DNA from: Polyangiaceae bacterium | GTDB taxonomy: Bacteria; Myxococcota_A; Polyangia; Polyangiales; Polyangiaceae | Direction: 5' to 3' | Assembly: GCA_015075635.1 (NCBI GenBank) | Contig: JABTUA010000002.1 | Span: forward strand, 1,602,501 to 1,666,500 | DNA: 64,000 nucleotides | Part shown: positions 51,538 to 60,940 of the stretch, in pieces | Numbering within the stretch: the first letter of the stretch is position 1 | Layout: every line of letters starts with the position of its first letter | Translations under genes and position numbers: made by a program | Notes under the pieces: generated by a model | Seen by the model: only the letters and a program-made list of their open reading frames with translations | What the model was told of the DNA's origin: nothing | Databases searched by the model: none

Positions 51538-52431
51538 GTGCGGCGCTGGGCCAGGATCGCGACAATCTTCGCGATGACGAGCATTTGCGCGCCAGCCCGG
51601 GCGAGCGACGTCGATCTGGCCTGCGCACGCCTGAGCCCGGGGCAGGCCGACGAGCTCAGGGCGCGCATCAAGCTCATCCTGCGCTCGGTCACGGAGGCGC
51701 CGCGCTCGATCCTGGTGGCCTGCGACGCCCAGCGCGCGTGGGTGGTGTGGAACGCGCCCCCGCCGGAGCTGCTCGAGACACCGGGAGACGGCGAGCTGGT
51801 CGAAGCGCTGCTGGACGCCATCGAGAAGCGCGCGCAGCGCTCGAAGCGCGCCGAGGCTCCGGCGCCGAAGCCGAGGGCGCGCCCCATCCCGACCTCGCCC
51901 CACGAGACGCCGACCTGGGAACAGCGCGTGCCGCCAGTCGAGCCGCCCAAGCCGTTCGTCGAGAGCGGAGGCATGGGTCTCGCTCTGACCGGCGAGCTGC
52001 TCAGAGGTCCGCTCGGCAGCGCGCTCGGGCCGCGGCTCGACATCGGCGTGGGCTGGGGACCGTGGTCGTTGCAGCTCACCGAGTCCGCGCGTTTCGCGCG
52101 CACCGATACGGGAAGCTCGGCGCTGCTCTACGATCTTGGCGCAGGTGTCGGCTGGGGGGCGCCTTTCTCGCGCAAGCACCCGCTGGGCGCCGCGTTGCTC
52201 GGGGGCAGCGAGTGGCTCCACGTGCACGGGCACACCGTGACCACCGGGTTCGCCGCCCTCGATCTCCGTGCGGCGCTGCCGGTGGGCCCGCTGTCCATCG
52301 CGCTCGGCGTCGAGGGCCGCGTGCGCTTCTCGCCCCAATCCGTCTCCGAACGCGAGAGCGTGGAGGGTCCGCGCTGGTCGGGCCTGCTGTTCCTGGGCGG
52401 TGTGCTCTTGGTCGAGCCGTCCTCTCGTTGA
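51538..52431 (+). CDS. Secreted/outer-membrane-like protein divergent from ECF sigma
   Basis: 297 residues from GTG 51538, chosen because it begins directly at a signal peptide (RRWARIATIFAMTSICAPARAS). An in-frame ATG at 51466 would add a 24-residue basic leader and leave only 16 bp to the sigma gene. Residues 25-110 are helical with a Cys pair, followed by a Pro/Lys linker. Residues 145-297 are amphipathic beta strands suggesting a small barrel. Possible target of the neighbouring ECF sigma. Confidence 0.6.
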   Translation: MRRWARIATIFAMTSICAPARASDVDLACARLSPGQADELRARIKLILRSVTEAPRSILVACDAQRAWVVWNAPPPELLETPGDGELVEALLDAIEKRAQRSKRAEAPAPKPRARPIPTSPHETPTWEQRVPPVEPPKPFVESGGMGLALTGELLRGPLGSALGPRLDIGVGWGPWSLQLTESARFARTDTGSSALLYDLGAGVGWGAPFSRKHPLGAALLGGSEWLHVHGHTVTTGFAALDLRAALPVGPLSIALGVEGRVRFSPQSVSERESVEGPRWSGLLFLGGVLLVEPSSR

Positions 52432-52456
52432 CTCGGGCCGAGCGAGTCGGTCTACT
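52428..52456 (+). promoter_or_regulatory. Sigma70-type promoter of the chemosensory operon
   Basis: TTGACT (52428-52433), 17-bp spacer, TCTACT (52451-52456). It overlaps the preceding stop codon and lies 30 bp before the FIST gene ATG, which has the ribosome site AGGAGGGGGA. Confidence 0.5.
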
Positions 52457-52486
52457 CGGGGGCTCTGCGAAGGAGGGGGACCCGAG

Positions 52487-53671
52487 ATGACCACCCGAGC
52501 CAAGAGCGGATACTCCGACGAGCGGAGCGCGCGGAGCGCCGGCCAGAGCGCCGCGCGGCAGGCATTGGAGGGCATGAGCACCTCCCCGGATCTGGTGCTG
52601 GTCTTCGCCTCGACGAACTATGCGTTCCCCGAGCTCTTGCGCGGAGTGCGGGAGGTCACCGGCACGGCGCCGCTGCTCGGCGCGTCCACCGCGGGGCAGT
52701 TCACCGAGAAGTCCGGCGGCGCGGAGTCCGTGGTGGTGATGGCGGTGTCGAGCGACAGCATCCGCTTCCGGACGGGGTTTGCGAAGGGCCTCAGGCAGAA
52801 CCAGCGCGCCACCGTCGAAGCGGCGCTCTCAGGCTTCGCCGAGGCGAACCGCGCCGCGCGCGCCGGGGGACTGACGCACGCCACCTGCATCGTGTGCGCG
52901 GACGGCCTGGCGGGTCACGGCGAGGATCTGGTCGAGCAGATCCACACCGCGACGGGCATGCTGGCGCAGGTGGTAGGCGGGGCGGCAGCGGACGCCGCCA
53001 AGTTCGAGCGCACCGACGTGTTCCACGGCGAGGAGAGCGCGCCCGACGCGCTGGCGGTCGCGATGGCGTTCTCGCGCACGCCCATCGGTCTGGGCGTGAG
53101 CCACGGCCTGACCGCCGGCTGCGACAGCATGATCGTGACGCGCGCGTCGGACAACGTCCTCTACGAGATCAACTCCCGACCCGCGGTGCGCGCGTACGAA
53201 GACTTCGCCGCGTCGCTGGGCGCGCCGTTCACGCCGGAGACCCGCGACGCCTTCATGATCACCCACGAAATCGGCATGTTGACGCCGAGCGGAGAGCACA
53301 AGATCCGGGCCCCGCTGAAGGTGACGGACGAAGGCGCCTTGGTCTTGGCCTCCGAGGTCCCGACCGGCACCAGCGTGACCATCATGCGTGGCACGAAGGA
53401 CGGCCTGATTTCGGCCGCCGAGAGCGCGGCGCGGGCCGCCGTGAAGAACCTGAATGGCGGCGCGGCACGAGCGGTGCTGTCCTTCGACTGCATCTGCCGG
53501 CGCCTGTTCCTGGGCGACGAATACCGGCGCCAGGTCGGCGCGTTCCGCTCCGTGATCGGAGACGACGTGCCGATCGTGGGCTGGGAGACTTACGGCGAAA
53601 TCGCCATGACAAAAAACCAGCAGGCCGGGTGGCACAACTCCACCAGCGTGCTCGCAATCCTACCGGACTGA
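52487..53671 (+). CDS. FIST-domain sensory protein
   Basis: 394 residues from ATG 52487. The FIST N domain occupies about 30-230 (VLVFASTNYAFPELL, GASTAGQF, VGGAAADAAKF) and the FIST C domain about 235-385. FIST proteins bind small ligands and are usually found next to two-component or chemotaxis genes. There is no transmembrane or output domain, so it must signal through another protein, most likely the sensor-less MCP coded next. It is first in the chemosensory operon. Confidence 0.88.
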   Translation: MTTRAKSGYSDERSARSAGQSAARQALEGMSTSPDLVLVFASTNYAFPELLRGVREVTGTAPLLGASTAGQFTEKSGGAESVVVMAVSSDSIRFRTGFAKGLRQNQRATVEAALSGFAEANRAARAGGLTHATCIVCADGLAGHGEDLVEQIHTATGMLAQVVGGAAADAAKFERTDVFHGEESAPDALAVAMAFSRTPIGLGVSHGLTAGCDSMIVTRASDNVLYEINSRPAVRAYEDFAASLGAPFTPETRDAFMITHEIGMLTPSGEHKIRAPLKVTDEGALVLASEVPTGTSVTIMRGTKDGLISAAESAARAAVKNLNGGAARAVLSFDCICRRLFLGDEYRRQVGAFRSVIGDDVPIVGWETYGEIAMTKNQQAGWHNSTSVLAILPD

Positions 53672-53674
53672 GCC

Positions 53675-54727
53675 TTGACGACCACACCCGACGACAAACC
53701 CAAGCGCACCACACGCCGGCAGGGAGATCCCGTGATCGATCAGCTCACGCTGGCGGTCAGAGCTTTCGCCGACGGCAAGGCCGACGTCGCGTTCCCGAAC
53801 GCGGGGGACGACCCCCGCCTCGGCCCGCTCGTTCGCGAGCTCTCGCGGCTCTCCGAGCGCGTGCGTGGCGTGTTCCGCGAGGCGGAGGCGCTCAAGCGCA
53901 TGCAGGCGCTGGTGCAGCCGGTCGCGGGCGCCACCGCGGAGATCCTGGCGACCACGCGCCAGCAGTCCGCGGCGGCGGCCGAGCAGGCCGGTGCCGTCAA
54001 CGAGATCACGACCACGCTCCAGGAGCTGAACGAGGTCGCGGTCCAGAACGTCGAGAAGGCCGAGAGCATCATCCAAATCGCCGAGCAATCCGAGCAGATA
54101 TCGCAGGACGGCCAGCGCGACGTGGTGGCCACCATCGAGGAGATCGACCGGCTGCGGCAGCAGGTCGGGATGATCGCCACCAAGATCCTCGATTTGACCG
54201 AGCGCACGCAGCAGATCAGCGAGATCATCTCGAGCGTCAACGAGATCGCCGAGCAGTCGAAGCTCTTGGCGCTGAACGCCGCCATCGAGGCGGCGAAGGC
54301 CGGCGAACACGGCCGTGGCTTCGCCGTCGTGGCCCTCGAGATCCGCACGCTGGCCGAGCAGAGCAAGCAGGCGACGCGCCAGGTGCGCACCATCCTGAGC
54401 GAGATCCAGAAAGCCAGCCACAGCGCGGCGCTGGTGACGGAGGAAGGCTCGAAGGCCGCCACCGAAGGCAGCGGCAAGGTGCGGCGCATCGGCGAGCGGC
54501 TGGGGCAGCTGGTCTACGTGATCACCCAGACCACGCGCGCCTCGCGCCAGATCACCGCGGCGATGAAGCAGCAGAGCGTGGGCCTCGATCAGATCGCGGA
54601 CGCCATGAAGCAAATCAACCGCGCGACACACGAGACCAAGCTCAGCGTCGAGCAGGTGGAGGGAGCGCTCCGCCGCCTCGACGATCTGGCCAAGAGCGTG
54701 CGTGCCGCCGGCGCGGACGGCGCATGA
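53675..54727 (+). CDS. Soluble methyl-accepting chemotaxis protein without own sensor domain
   Basis: 350 residues from TTG 53675; GTG 53732 is an alternative. There is no transmembrane helix or sensory domain. Residues 20-80 resemble a HAMP-like linker. Residues 80-345 form the coiled-coil signalling hairpin, with the tip sequence EIAEQSKLLALNAAIEAAKA and GRGFAVVALEIRTLAEQS, which contacts CheW and CheA. It should sit in a cytoplasmic array and take its input from a partner such as the FIST protein. Confidence 0.9.
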   Translation: MTTTPDDKPKRTTRRQGDPVIDQLTLAVRAFADGKADVAFPNAGDDPRLGPLVRELSRLSERVRGVFREAEALKRMQALVQPVAGATAEILATTRQQSAAAAEQAGAVNEITTTLQELNEVAVQNVEKAESIIQIAEQSEQISQDGQRDVVATIEEIDRLRQQVGMIATKILDLTERTQQISEIISSVNEIAEQSKLLALNAAIEAAKAGEHGRGFAVVALEIRTLAEQSKQATRQVRTILSEIQKASHSAALVTEEGSKAATEGSGKVRRIGERLGQLVYVITQTTRASRQITAAMKQQSVGLDQIADAMKQINRATHETKLSVEQVEGALRRLDDLAKSVRAAGADGA

Positions 54728-55149
54728 GCCAAGGGGTCGCGCTCGCGCTGGTCCGCATGGGCGGCAGGCCCTGCGCGATTCCTTGCGAGCACATCGTGGA
54801 GATCGTGCCACGCGTGATGCTGAGCAAGGTCCCCGACAGCCCGCCGCAGGTCCTGGGCGTGATCAACCTGCGGGGGCGCGTCGTGCCGGTGGTGGACGTG
54901 CGCGACAAGCTCGCCGCCCGGGGCGAGCCCGCGCCGCTGCCGCACTACCAGCACCTGGTGATCGTCCAAGCGGGGTCTCGCCAGGTGGGGCTCGCCGTGG
55001 ACGAGGTGAGCGAGGTACGCAACGTCGCCGGCTCCGAGGTGGAAAAGCCCGGCGATCTGGCCCGAGCCATGGGCCCCGGCGTCGTCCGCATCGATCGCGA
55101 GCTGGTGCTCGTGGTGTCCCCCGAGGACGTACTGCATGCAATCGGCTGA
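54724..55149 (+). CDS. cheW: CheW coupling protein
   Basis: 141 residues, overlapping the MCP stop as ATGA. The CheW fold shows IPCEHIVEIVPR, then GVINLRGRVVPVVDVR near residue 45 and VGLAVDEVSEVRNV near 88. It links the MCP to the CheA kinase. It overlaps the cheR start by 14 bp. A second CheW-like protein lies two genes on. Confidence 0.92.
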   Translation: MSQGVALALVRMGGRPCAIPCEHIVEIVPRVMLSKVPDSPPQVLGVINLRGRVVPVVDVRDKLAARGEPAPLPHYQHLVIVQAGSRQVGLAVDEVSEVRNVAGSEVEKPGDLARAMGPGVVRIDRELVLVVSPEDVLHAIG

Positions 55150-56479
55150 GCCGACCACGGAGGTGCGCGAGCGCCTGTTCGCCAAGGTGCGAGAGCTGAC
55201 GTTCTTGCGCGTCACCGAGCGCAACAAGCGCGACGTCGAGCACGCGGCTCGGGAGCGGGCGAGCGCGAGCGGCGTCTCCCTGGCCGACTGGGTCGCGCAC
55301 CTGGGCGGACCACACGCCGCCTCGGAGATCGAGCATCTGGTGCGCGAGCTGACCGTCGGGGAGACGTACCTGTTCCGGGGCCCGGTCTTCGAAGCCGTGC
55401 GCAACGTAGCGGTGCCGGAGCTGGTCGCGCGCCGGCGCGCCGAAGGCACTCACGTGCTGCGCCTGTGCAGCGCCGGCTGCGCCTCCGGCGAAGAGGCCTA
55501 CTCGCTGGCGATCTGCGCGCTGGAAGCCCTGGGGGAGAACACGGCCTGGCACGTGAGCGTGCTCGGGCTCGACGTCAACACGGAGTTCTTGGAGCGCGCC
55601 GAGGCCGCGAGCTACGGCATGTGGTCGGCGCGGGATGCGGAGCCGCGCCTGCTCGCGCGCTACTTCGAGCGCGAAGGTGACCAGCTCCGAGTCAAGCCCG
55701 AGGTGCGCTCCCGGGTGCGCTTCCAGTACGCGAACATGGCCGTGGATCCGCTGCCAGCGCCGGCGATCGGGGCGGTCGGCATGGACCTCGTGGTGTGTCA
55801 GAACGTGGTCTACTACTTCGAGCCGGAGGCCAGGAACCGCCTGATCGCGTCGCTCTCGCACATGCTCTCGCCCGGCGGATACCTCTTCTTCGGTCCCGCG
55901 GATCTGGTGACCGCCGAGATCCCCATCTGCCACAGCCGGAGCATCCGAGACTGCCACGTCTACCAGCGCATCGGCCGTTTCTCGAGCGCGCCGCGCCGGC
56001 GCCCGAGCGGCGCCTCCTTCCGCGCGCAGACGGCGGAGCCGCCGAAGGCGCCGTCGGTCCCCGCACCGGCAACCGCCGAGCCGGAAGCGCCGCCGCGCTT
56101 CGGCCTGGCGCTGGCGCTGGCCGACGACGGCGATCTGGTCGGCGCGTTGGGCGAGCTCGAGGCGTTCCTCGCCGTGGACAAGGATCACGTGGCTGCCCAC
56201 ACGCTGCACGGCTTTCTGCTCTCCGAGCTGGGTGAGCTGGCGCTGGCGCTGGACGCTTTCCGGCGCGCGCTCTACCTCGACTCGCGCTCGGTCTTGGCGC
56301 ACTCCGGCGCGCTCTCCGTGGCGCGTCGGCTCGGCCTCGTCGCGCTCACGCGGCGCTTCGAGCAGAGCCTGAAGAACCTGGCGGCGGAGGCCCCGCGCGC
56401 CCGCATCGAGGGCTGGGAGGGGATGACCGTCGGGCGGCTCCTGGCCCTGTTCCGTGACGCGCCGGAGGACGCGCCATGA
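55136..56479 (+). CDS. cheR: CheR methyltransferase with C-terminal TPR region
   Basis: 447 residues. The N-terminal helical domain is followed by the SAM-binding domain: GETYLFR near 80, LCSAGCASGEEAYSLA near 108 and VVCQNVVYYF near 222. Residues 315-420 form a TPR-like pair of helices (LHGFLLSELGELALALDAFRRAL), as in FrzF-type CheR proteins. It methylates glutamates on the MCP for adaptation. The TPR part may select the receptor. Confidence 0.93.
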   Translation: MQSAEPTTEVRERLFAKVRELTFLRVTERNKRDVEHAARERASASGVSLADWVAHLGGPHAASEIEHLVRELTVGETYLFRGPVFEAVRNVAVPELVARRRAEGTHVLRLCSAGCASGEEAYSLAICALEALGENTAWHVSVLGLDVNTEFLERAEAASYGMWSARDAEPRLLARYFEREGDQLRVKPEVRSRVRFQYANMAVDPLPAPAIGAVGMDLVVCQNVVYYFEPEARNRLIASLSHMLSPGGYLFFGPADLVTAEIPICHSRSIRDCHVYQRIGRFSSAPRRRPSGASFRAQTAEPPKAPSVPAPATAEPEAPPRFGLALALADDGDLVGALGELEAFLAVDKDHVAAHTLHGFLLSELGELALALDAFRRALYLDSRSVLAHSGALSVARRLGLVALTRRFEQSLKNLAAEAPRARIEGWEGMTVGRLLALFRDAPEDAP

Positions 56480-57072
56480 CCGACGACCTGTTCCAGCGCC
56501 TACGCGAGTCCGTGGTCGCGCTCGAGACCGCGATCACGGAAGGGGTCCTGTTCGAGCACCGCCCCGCGGATCGCGTGCTGGAGGAGCGGACCAACCGCAT
56601 CGCGCGGGAGCCGCTGCGGATCGAGCGGGCCCCGGACACGCTGGCCTGCATGGTGTTCGAGCGCTCCGGGCGCCGCTACGCGGTCCCGCTCACCAGCCTG
56701 AGCGAGGTTGGCGCGCTCGGTCCGGTGGCCCACGTGCCCGGCGTGCCGGATGCCTACCTGGGCGTGGCCGCGCGACGCGGTCGCGTGGTCAGCATCATCG
56801 ACCTGCCGCGGCTGTTCGGCGCTGCCGCCGCGCCGGTCAAGCGACCCGACTGGTTGATCATGGTGGCCTCGCGCGAGGTGGTGTGCGGCGTCGGCGCGGA
56901 CGAGCTGCACGACGTGATCGACGTGCGGCGCGAAGGCCTGGCCCGGGCCATGCCGACCTTCCCCGCGCTGCTCCAACGGCACACGCTGGGCGTGCTCGAA
57001 GATCGGACCGTGGTGATCGACCTCTCGCAGCTGCTCGAGGACCGCAGCCTGCGCGTCGAGGAGCGTCAATGA
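56476..57072 (+). CDS. CheW-like protein, second in operon
   Basis: 198 residues, overlapping cheR as ATGA. After a helical N-terminus (1-45), residues 55-195 have the CheW fold: ACMVFERSGRRYAVPL, VPGVPDAYLGVAARRGRVVSIIDLPRLF and ERVVIDL-type strands. The sequence is more diverged than the first CheW. Two different CheW proteins in one operon suggest arrays of mixed composition or a separate connection to CheA. Confidence 0.85.
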   Translation: MTDDLFQRLRESVVALETAITEGVLFEHRPADRVLEERTNRIAREPLRIERAPDTLACMVFERSGRRYAVPLTSLSEVGALGPVAHVPGVPDAYLGVAARRGRVVSIIDLPRLFGAAAAPVKRPDWLIMVASREVVCGVGADELHDVIDVRREGLARAMPTFPALLQRHTLGVLEDRTVVIDLSQLLEDRSLRVEERQ

Positions 57073-59528
57073 GCGCGGACGACGAGGCCTTCCAGCTCTT
57101 GTGCGCCACGCTGCGCGAGGAAGCGGGCGAGCAGGTCGAGCGCATCGGCGCGGTGCTGCTCGAGGTCGAGCGCGGCGCGGACGGCACCCGAGGTCGCGCC
57201 CTGCTCGAGGAGGCGTTCCGGCAGGCGCACAACCTGAAGGGGGCCGCGGGCTCGCTGGGCTTCACGCTCACCGCGCGCCTGGCGCACGCGCTCGAGACCG
57301 CGCTCGGCGAGATCCGCGGCCTGCCCCCGAGCCGCGCGCGCACGCTCTTCGACTTGCTGCACCAGGGGCTCACGCTCGTGCCGAAGACGCTGGACGCCGA
57401 CCCCGCGGCCGACGCGCCGCTGGAGATCACCCGCGTCATCAACCAGCTGGTCACGACCAGCGAGTCACTCCGACCCGCGCGGCCGAGCGCCGTTCCCACG
57501 GTGCCGAAGCCCCCGCCCATCGAGCCGCGGTCGCCGCCGACTCCGCCGGTCAAGAGCGACCCGACCCCCGCGCCGAGGACGCCGCCCTCTCATGCGCCGA
57601 TGGCTCACGAGCCCACCGCGGCCCAGATCCCCTTCGAGCAGGTGGTACCACCACCCCCGCGCCCGGAAGAGCTCGGCACCGATCCCGGCGAAGCCGACGC
57701 GCTCCCCGAGGCGGGCACCATCCTGACCAACCGCGCGAAGCTCGGGGCGCCGGCGACCGGCGCGCTCAAGCCCGCCGAGGAGAGCCTGCGAGTCTCGACC
57801 AAGAAGCTCAGCGCGCTGATGGCCCAGGTCGGCGAGCTGCTCGCGGCGCGCCTGCGCACCGATCAGCGGCTGAGCGAGCTGAAGTCCATCTTGAGCTTCG
57901 AGGAAGATCAGCTCGAGCGCCGCAGCGCGCTCCGCGCGAGCTTGCACGACTACGACCTCTCGGTCCGCGATCCCTTCGTGGAGCGCTTGATCGACGCCGT
58001 GGACGAGGGCGCGGAGGGCCACAAGGAGCTGACCCGGCGCCTGAGGGATCTGGTGCGCGCGTTCGAGGCGGACGCGCTGCAGTCCACCATCCTCTCCGGC
58101 GAGCTACAGGAGGACATCCGCCGCATCCAGACCTTCCCGCTGGCGTCGGTGCTCGACACGTTGCCGCGCGCGGTCCGCAACATGGCCCGCGAGGTCGGCC
58201 GCGACGCGGAGCTCGAGGTGCAGGGTGGCGAGATCGAGCTCGACAAGAAGGTGCTCGAGGCCCTCAAGGATCCGCTCTACCACCTGCTCCGCAACGCGGT
58301 GGACCACGGCGTCGAACCGGCGGCGGAGCGGGCGGCGAGCGGAAAGGCCCCGAGCGCGACGCTCCGGCTCAAGGCCGAGCATCGCGGCGACTCCATCGCG
58401 ATCACCCTGAGCGACGACGGGCCGGGGGTCGATCTGGACGCCGTGCGCCAGCGCGGGCTCGAGCGCGGGCTCCTGAACGAGCGCTCCGCGGCTCAGGCCA
58501 GCGAGCAGCAACTGCTCGAGCTCTTGTTCTCTCCGGGCTTCACCACGCGGCGCAAGGTCGGCGTGTTGTCGGGGCGCGGAGTGGGGCTCGACGCCGTCCG
58601 CGCCAGCATAGAGGAGCTGCACGGCAGCATCTCGGTGCAGTCCCGCCGCGGGCACGGCACAACGGTGACCATCACGTTGCCGTTGACCATCTACGTGGTC
58701 CACGCGCTGATCGTCCGCGTGGGCAGCTACGAGCTGGCGGTGCCGATCTCGTCGGTTCACCGCATCATGCGCGTCCACCCGAGCGAGGTGCTCGACGTCG
58801 AGCAGTCCACGGCGGTGCTGGTGGACGGCAGGCCCGTGGCCTTGATCCCCCTCGCGACCCTGCTCGGCGTCGAAGAAGACCGGCGGCGCGAGTCGGAGCG
58901 CATGGGCGTGGTCGTAGTCGGCGTCGGCGATCAGCGCTGCGCCATCGCGGTGGACGAGATCGTGGGCGACCAGACCGTCCTGGCCAAGAACCTGGAGCCG
59001 CCGCTGATCCGCATTCCGAACGTCGCTGGTGCCACGATTCGCGGCGACGGCAGCGTGCTCTTGACCCTGAACCCCATCGACCTGCTCCGCCGCGCCAGCT
59101 CGCTGGGACCGAACCGGGCCGCCGCTCTGGCCGCGGACAGCGCGCGGAGGGCGGCTCCTCGTGTGCTCTTGGTGGACGACTCGTTCACGACCCGGGCGCT
59201 CGAGCGCTCGGTGCTGGAGGCAGCAGGCTTCTCCGTGGTGGCCGTCGCCGACGCGGAGGCCGCCCTGGTCGAGCTCGACGCCGACTCCTTCGACGCCGTG
59301 GTCAGCGACGTCTCCATGCCGGGCATGAACGGCTTCGACCTGTGCGCGAAGATCCGCAAGACCGAGCAGACCCGCGCCTTGCCGGTCATCCTGGTGACCT
59401 CCCTGGGCTCGGACGCCGACAGACGCCGCGGGCTCGAGGCCGGCGCCGACGCCTACGTCGCCAAGCAGGAGTTCGATCACGAGCTGCTCGTCCAGAAGCT
59501 CAACGAGCTGCTCGGGAGGGCCGGATGA
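57069..59528 (+). CDS. cheA: Hybrid histidine kinase CheA with C-terminal receiver
   Basis: 819 residues from ATG 57069, overlapping the previous stop. The HPt domain (1-105) has the phosphoryl His54 in QAHNLKGAAG. A Pro-rich linker follows (140-230). Dimerisation helices (240-350) precede the ATPase, with RNAVDHGVEP near 410, SDDGPGVD and GRGVGLDAVR. The CheW-like P5 domain spans about 530-675. A full receiver follows (695-815) with the phosphoacceptor Asp in VVSDVSMPGMNG. The P2 domain is replaced by the linker. The plan matches FrzE of Myxococcus. Confidence 0.95.
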   Translation: MSADDEAFQLLCATLREEAGEQVERIGAVLLEVERGADGTRGRALLEEAFRQAHNLKGAAGSLGFTLTARLAHALETALGEIRGLPPSRARTLFDLLHQGLTLVPKTLDADPAADAPLEITRVINQLVTTSESLRPARPSAVPTVPKPPPIEPRSPPTPPVKSDPTPAPRTPPSHAPMAHEPTAAQIPFEQVVPPPPRPEELGTDPGEADALPEAGTILTNRAKLGAPATGALKPAEESLRVSTKKLSALMAQVGELLAARLRTDQRLSELKSILSFEEDQLERRSALRASLHDYDLSVRDPFVERLIDAVDEGAEGHKELTRRLRDLVRAFEADALQSTILSGELQEDIRRIQTFPLASVLDTLPRAVRNMAREVGRDAELEVQGGEIELDKKVLEALKDPLYHLLRNAVDHGVEPAAERAASGKAPSATLRLKAEHRGDSIAITLSDDGPGVDLDAVRQRGLERGLLNERSAAQASEQQLLELLFSPGFTTRRKVGVLSGRGVGLDAVRASIEELHGSISVQSRRGHGTTVTITLPLTIYVVHALIVRVGSYELAVPISSVHRIMRVHPSEVLDVEQSTAVLVDGRPVALIPLATLLGVEEDRRRESERMGVVVVGVGDQRCAIAVDEIVGDQTVLAKNLEPPLIRIPNVAGATIRGDGSVLLTLNPIDLLRRASSLGPNRAAALAADSARRAAPRVLLVDDSFTTRALERSVLEAAGFSVVAVADAEAALVELDADSFDAVVSDVSMPGMNGFDLCAKIRKTEQTRALPVILVTSLGSDADRRRGLEAGADAYVAKQEFDHELLVQKLNELLGRAG

Positions 59529-60940
59529 GACGAATCCTCATCGTGGACGACTCCAAGGTCATGCAGCAGTTGGTCGGGAGCCTGCTCTCGGACACCGGCG
59601 CGGCGCTGGACTTCGCCAGCTCGGCCTCCGAGGCGCTCTACAGCTTCCAGCAGAACTCGCCGGATCTGGTCGTGTCCGACATCGAGATGCCCGGCATGAG
59701 CGGCGTCGAGCTCGCGGAGCGCATTCGCCGCGAGAGCCTGGGACGCACCAAGGTGGTGCTGATGTCCGCGGGCGACATGAACGGCGGGCGCAGCGCGGTG
59801 AAGAAGGGGCACGCGGACGCCTTCTTGCCCAAGCCGCTCGACGGCGCCGAGCTCAAGCGCCTGGTGCACGCCTTCGTGGGCAAGGCACCCCGGGCCAAGC
59901 TGCGCGTGCTCATCGCCGACGACACGGAGGTCGGGCGGCGCCTGCTGGAGCGCGCGTTGGTCGCCGACCCGGAGATCGAGGTGGTGGGCGTGGCCTCGGA
60001 CGGCGAGGAGGCCGTGCGCATGACCGAGCGCTTGAAGCCCAGCCTGGTGCTGCTCGACGCCTTCATGCCGAAGCTCGACGGCATCGCGGCCACGCGGGAG
60101 ATCATGCGTCGCGCGCCCACGCCCGTGGTCCTGGTCACGGCCGATCGGTCCGCGCACGGGGCGAAGGTGCTGTTCGAGGCCACCGAGGCCGGCGCCCTCG
60201 ACTTCCTGGTGCCGCCGTCCTGGGCGGACGTGAGCTCCGCGGAGGTCGTGGTCTTTCGCGACAAGCTCAAGGAGCTGGCGGAGGTCCCGGTGGTGCGCCG
60301 GCGCAGCCGCAGCGTGCCTCCGCCGAGCGCCCGCGCGCGCGCGCCGCTGCCGCGAAACCCGGCGCAGCTGGTCGTGATCTGCGGCTCCACCGGCGGTCCG
60401 GCGGCGCTCTCCAAGCTCCTCCGCGAGTCCGCCTCGTCGCTCGAGCGCGTGGGGATCTTGGTGGTGCAGCACATCATGTCCGGCTTCGCGGAGACCTTCG
60501 CGGAGTGGCTCGAGTCCGTGAGCGGCGTTCCGGTAGCGGTCGCTCAGGACGGCGACAGCATCCGACCTGGCCGGGTGCTCCTGGCACCGGACGGCCACCA
60601 CCTGGTGGTGGAGAGCCGCAGCCTGGTGCGCGTCTCGGCGGCGGCGCCGGTCGGCGCGCACCGCCCGAGCGGGACGGTGTTGTTCGAGTCCGCTGCTCGC
60701 GCCTTCGGCCGCGATCTGTTGGCCGTGCTGCTGACCGGGATGGGAGAGGACGGCGTGAAGGGCCTCGGCGTGGTACGGGAGCGCGGAGGCACGATCTTGG
60801 TTCAGAGCCCCGAGAGCTGCATCGTGCCCGGCATGCCCGAGGCGGCGATTCGCGCGCGCTTGCCCCACGCCGTGCTCGGGCTCGAGGAGCTGGCGCGGGA
60901 GATCGTGGAGCGAGTCGGCAACCGGGGAGGTGTCGCGTGA
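59525..60940 (+). CDS. cheB: CheB methylesterase with two N-terminal receivers
   Basis: 471 residues. Receiver 1 (1-120) has Asp52 in VVSDIEMPGMSG. Receiver 2 (125-235) has Asp178 in LVLLDAFMPKLDG. The methylesterase domain (280-470) has the catalytic Ser288 in GSTGGP, His316 in VVQHI and Asp409 in TGMGEDGV. Ordinary CheB has only one receiver; the extra one could take phosphate from CheA separately or pass it on. The start overlaps the cheA stop as ATGA. Confidence 0.94.
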   Translation: MRRILIVDDSKVMQQLVGSLLSDTGAALDFASSASEALYSFQQNSPDLVVSDIEMPGMSGVELAERIRRESLGRTKVVLMSAGDMNGGRSAVKKGHADAFLPKPLDGAELKRLVHAFVGKAPRAKLRVLIADDTEVGRRLLERALVADPEIEVVGVASDGEEAVRMTERLKPSLVLLDAFMPKLDGIAATREIMRRAPTPVVLVTADRSAHGAKVLFEATEAGALDFLVPPSWADVSSAEVVVFRDKLKELAEVPVVRRRSRSVPPPSARARAPLPRNPAQLVVICGSTGGPAALSKLLRESASSLERVGILVVQHIMSGFAETFAEWLESVSGVPVAVAQDGDSIRPGRVLLAPDGHHLVVESRSLVRVSAAAPVGAHRPSGTVLFESAARAFGRDLLAVLLTGMGEDGVKGLGVVRERGGTILVQSPESCIVPGMPEAAIRARLPHAVLGLEELAREIVERVGNRGGVA

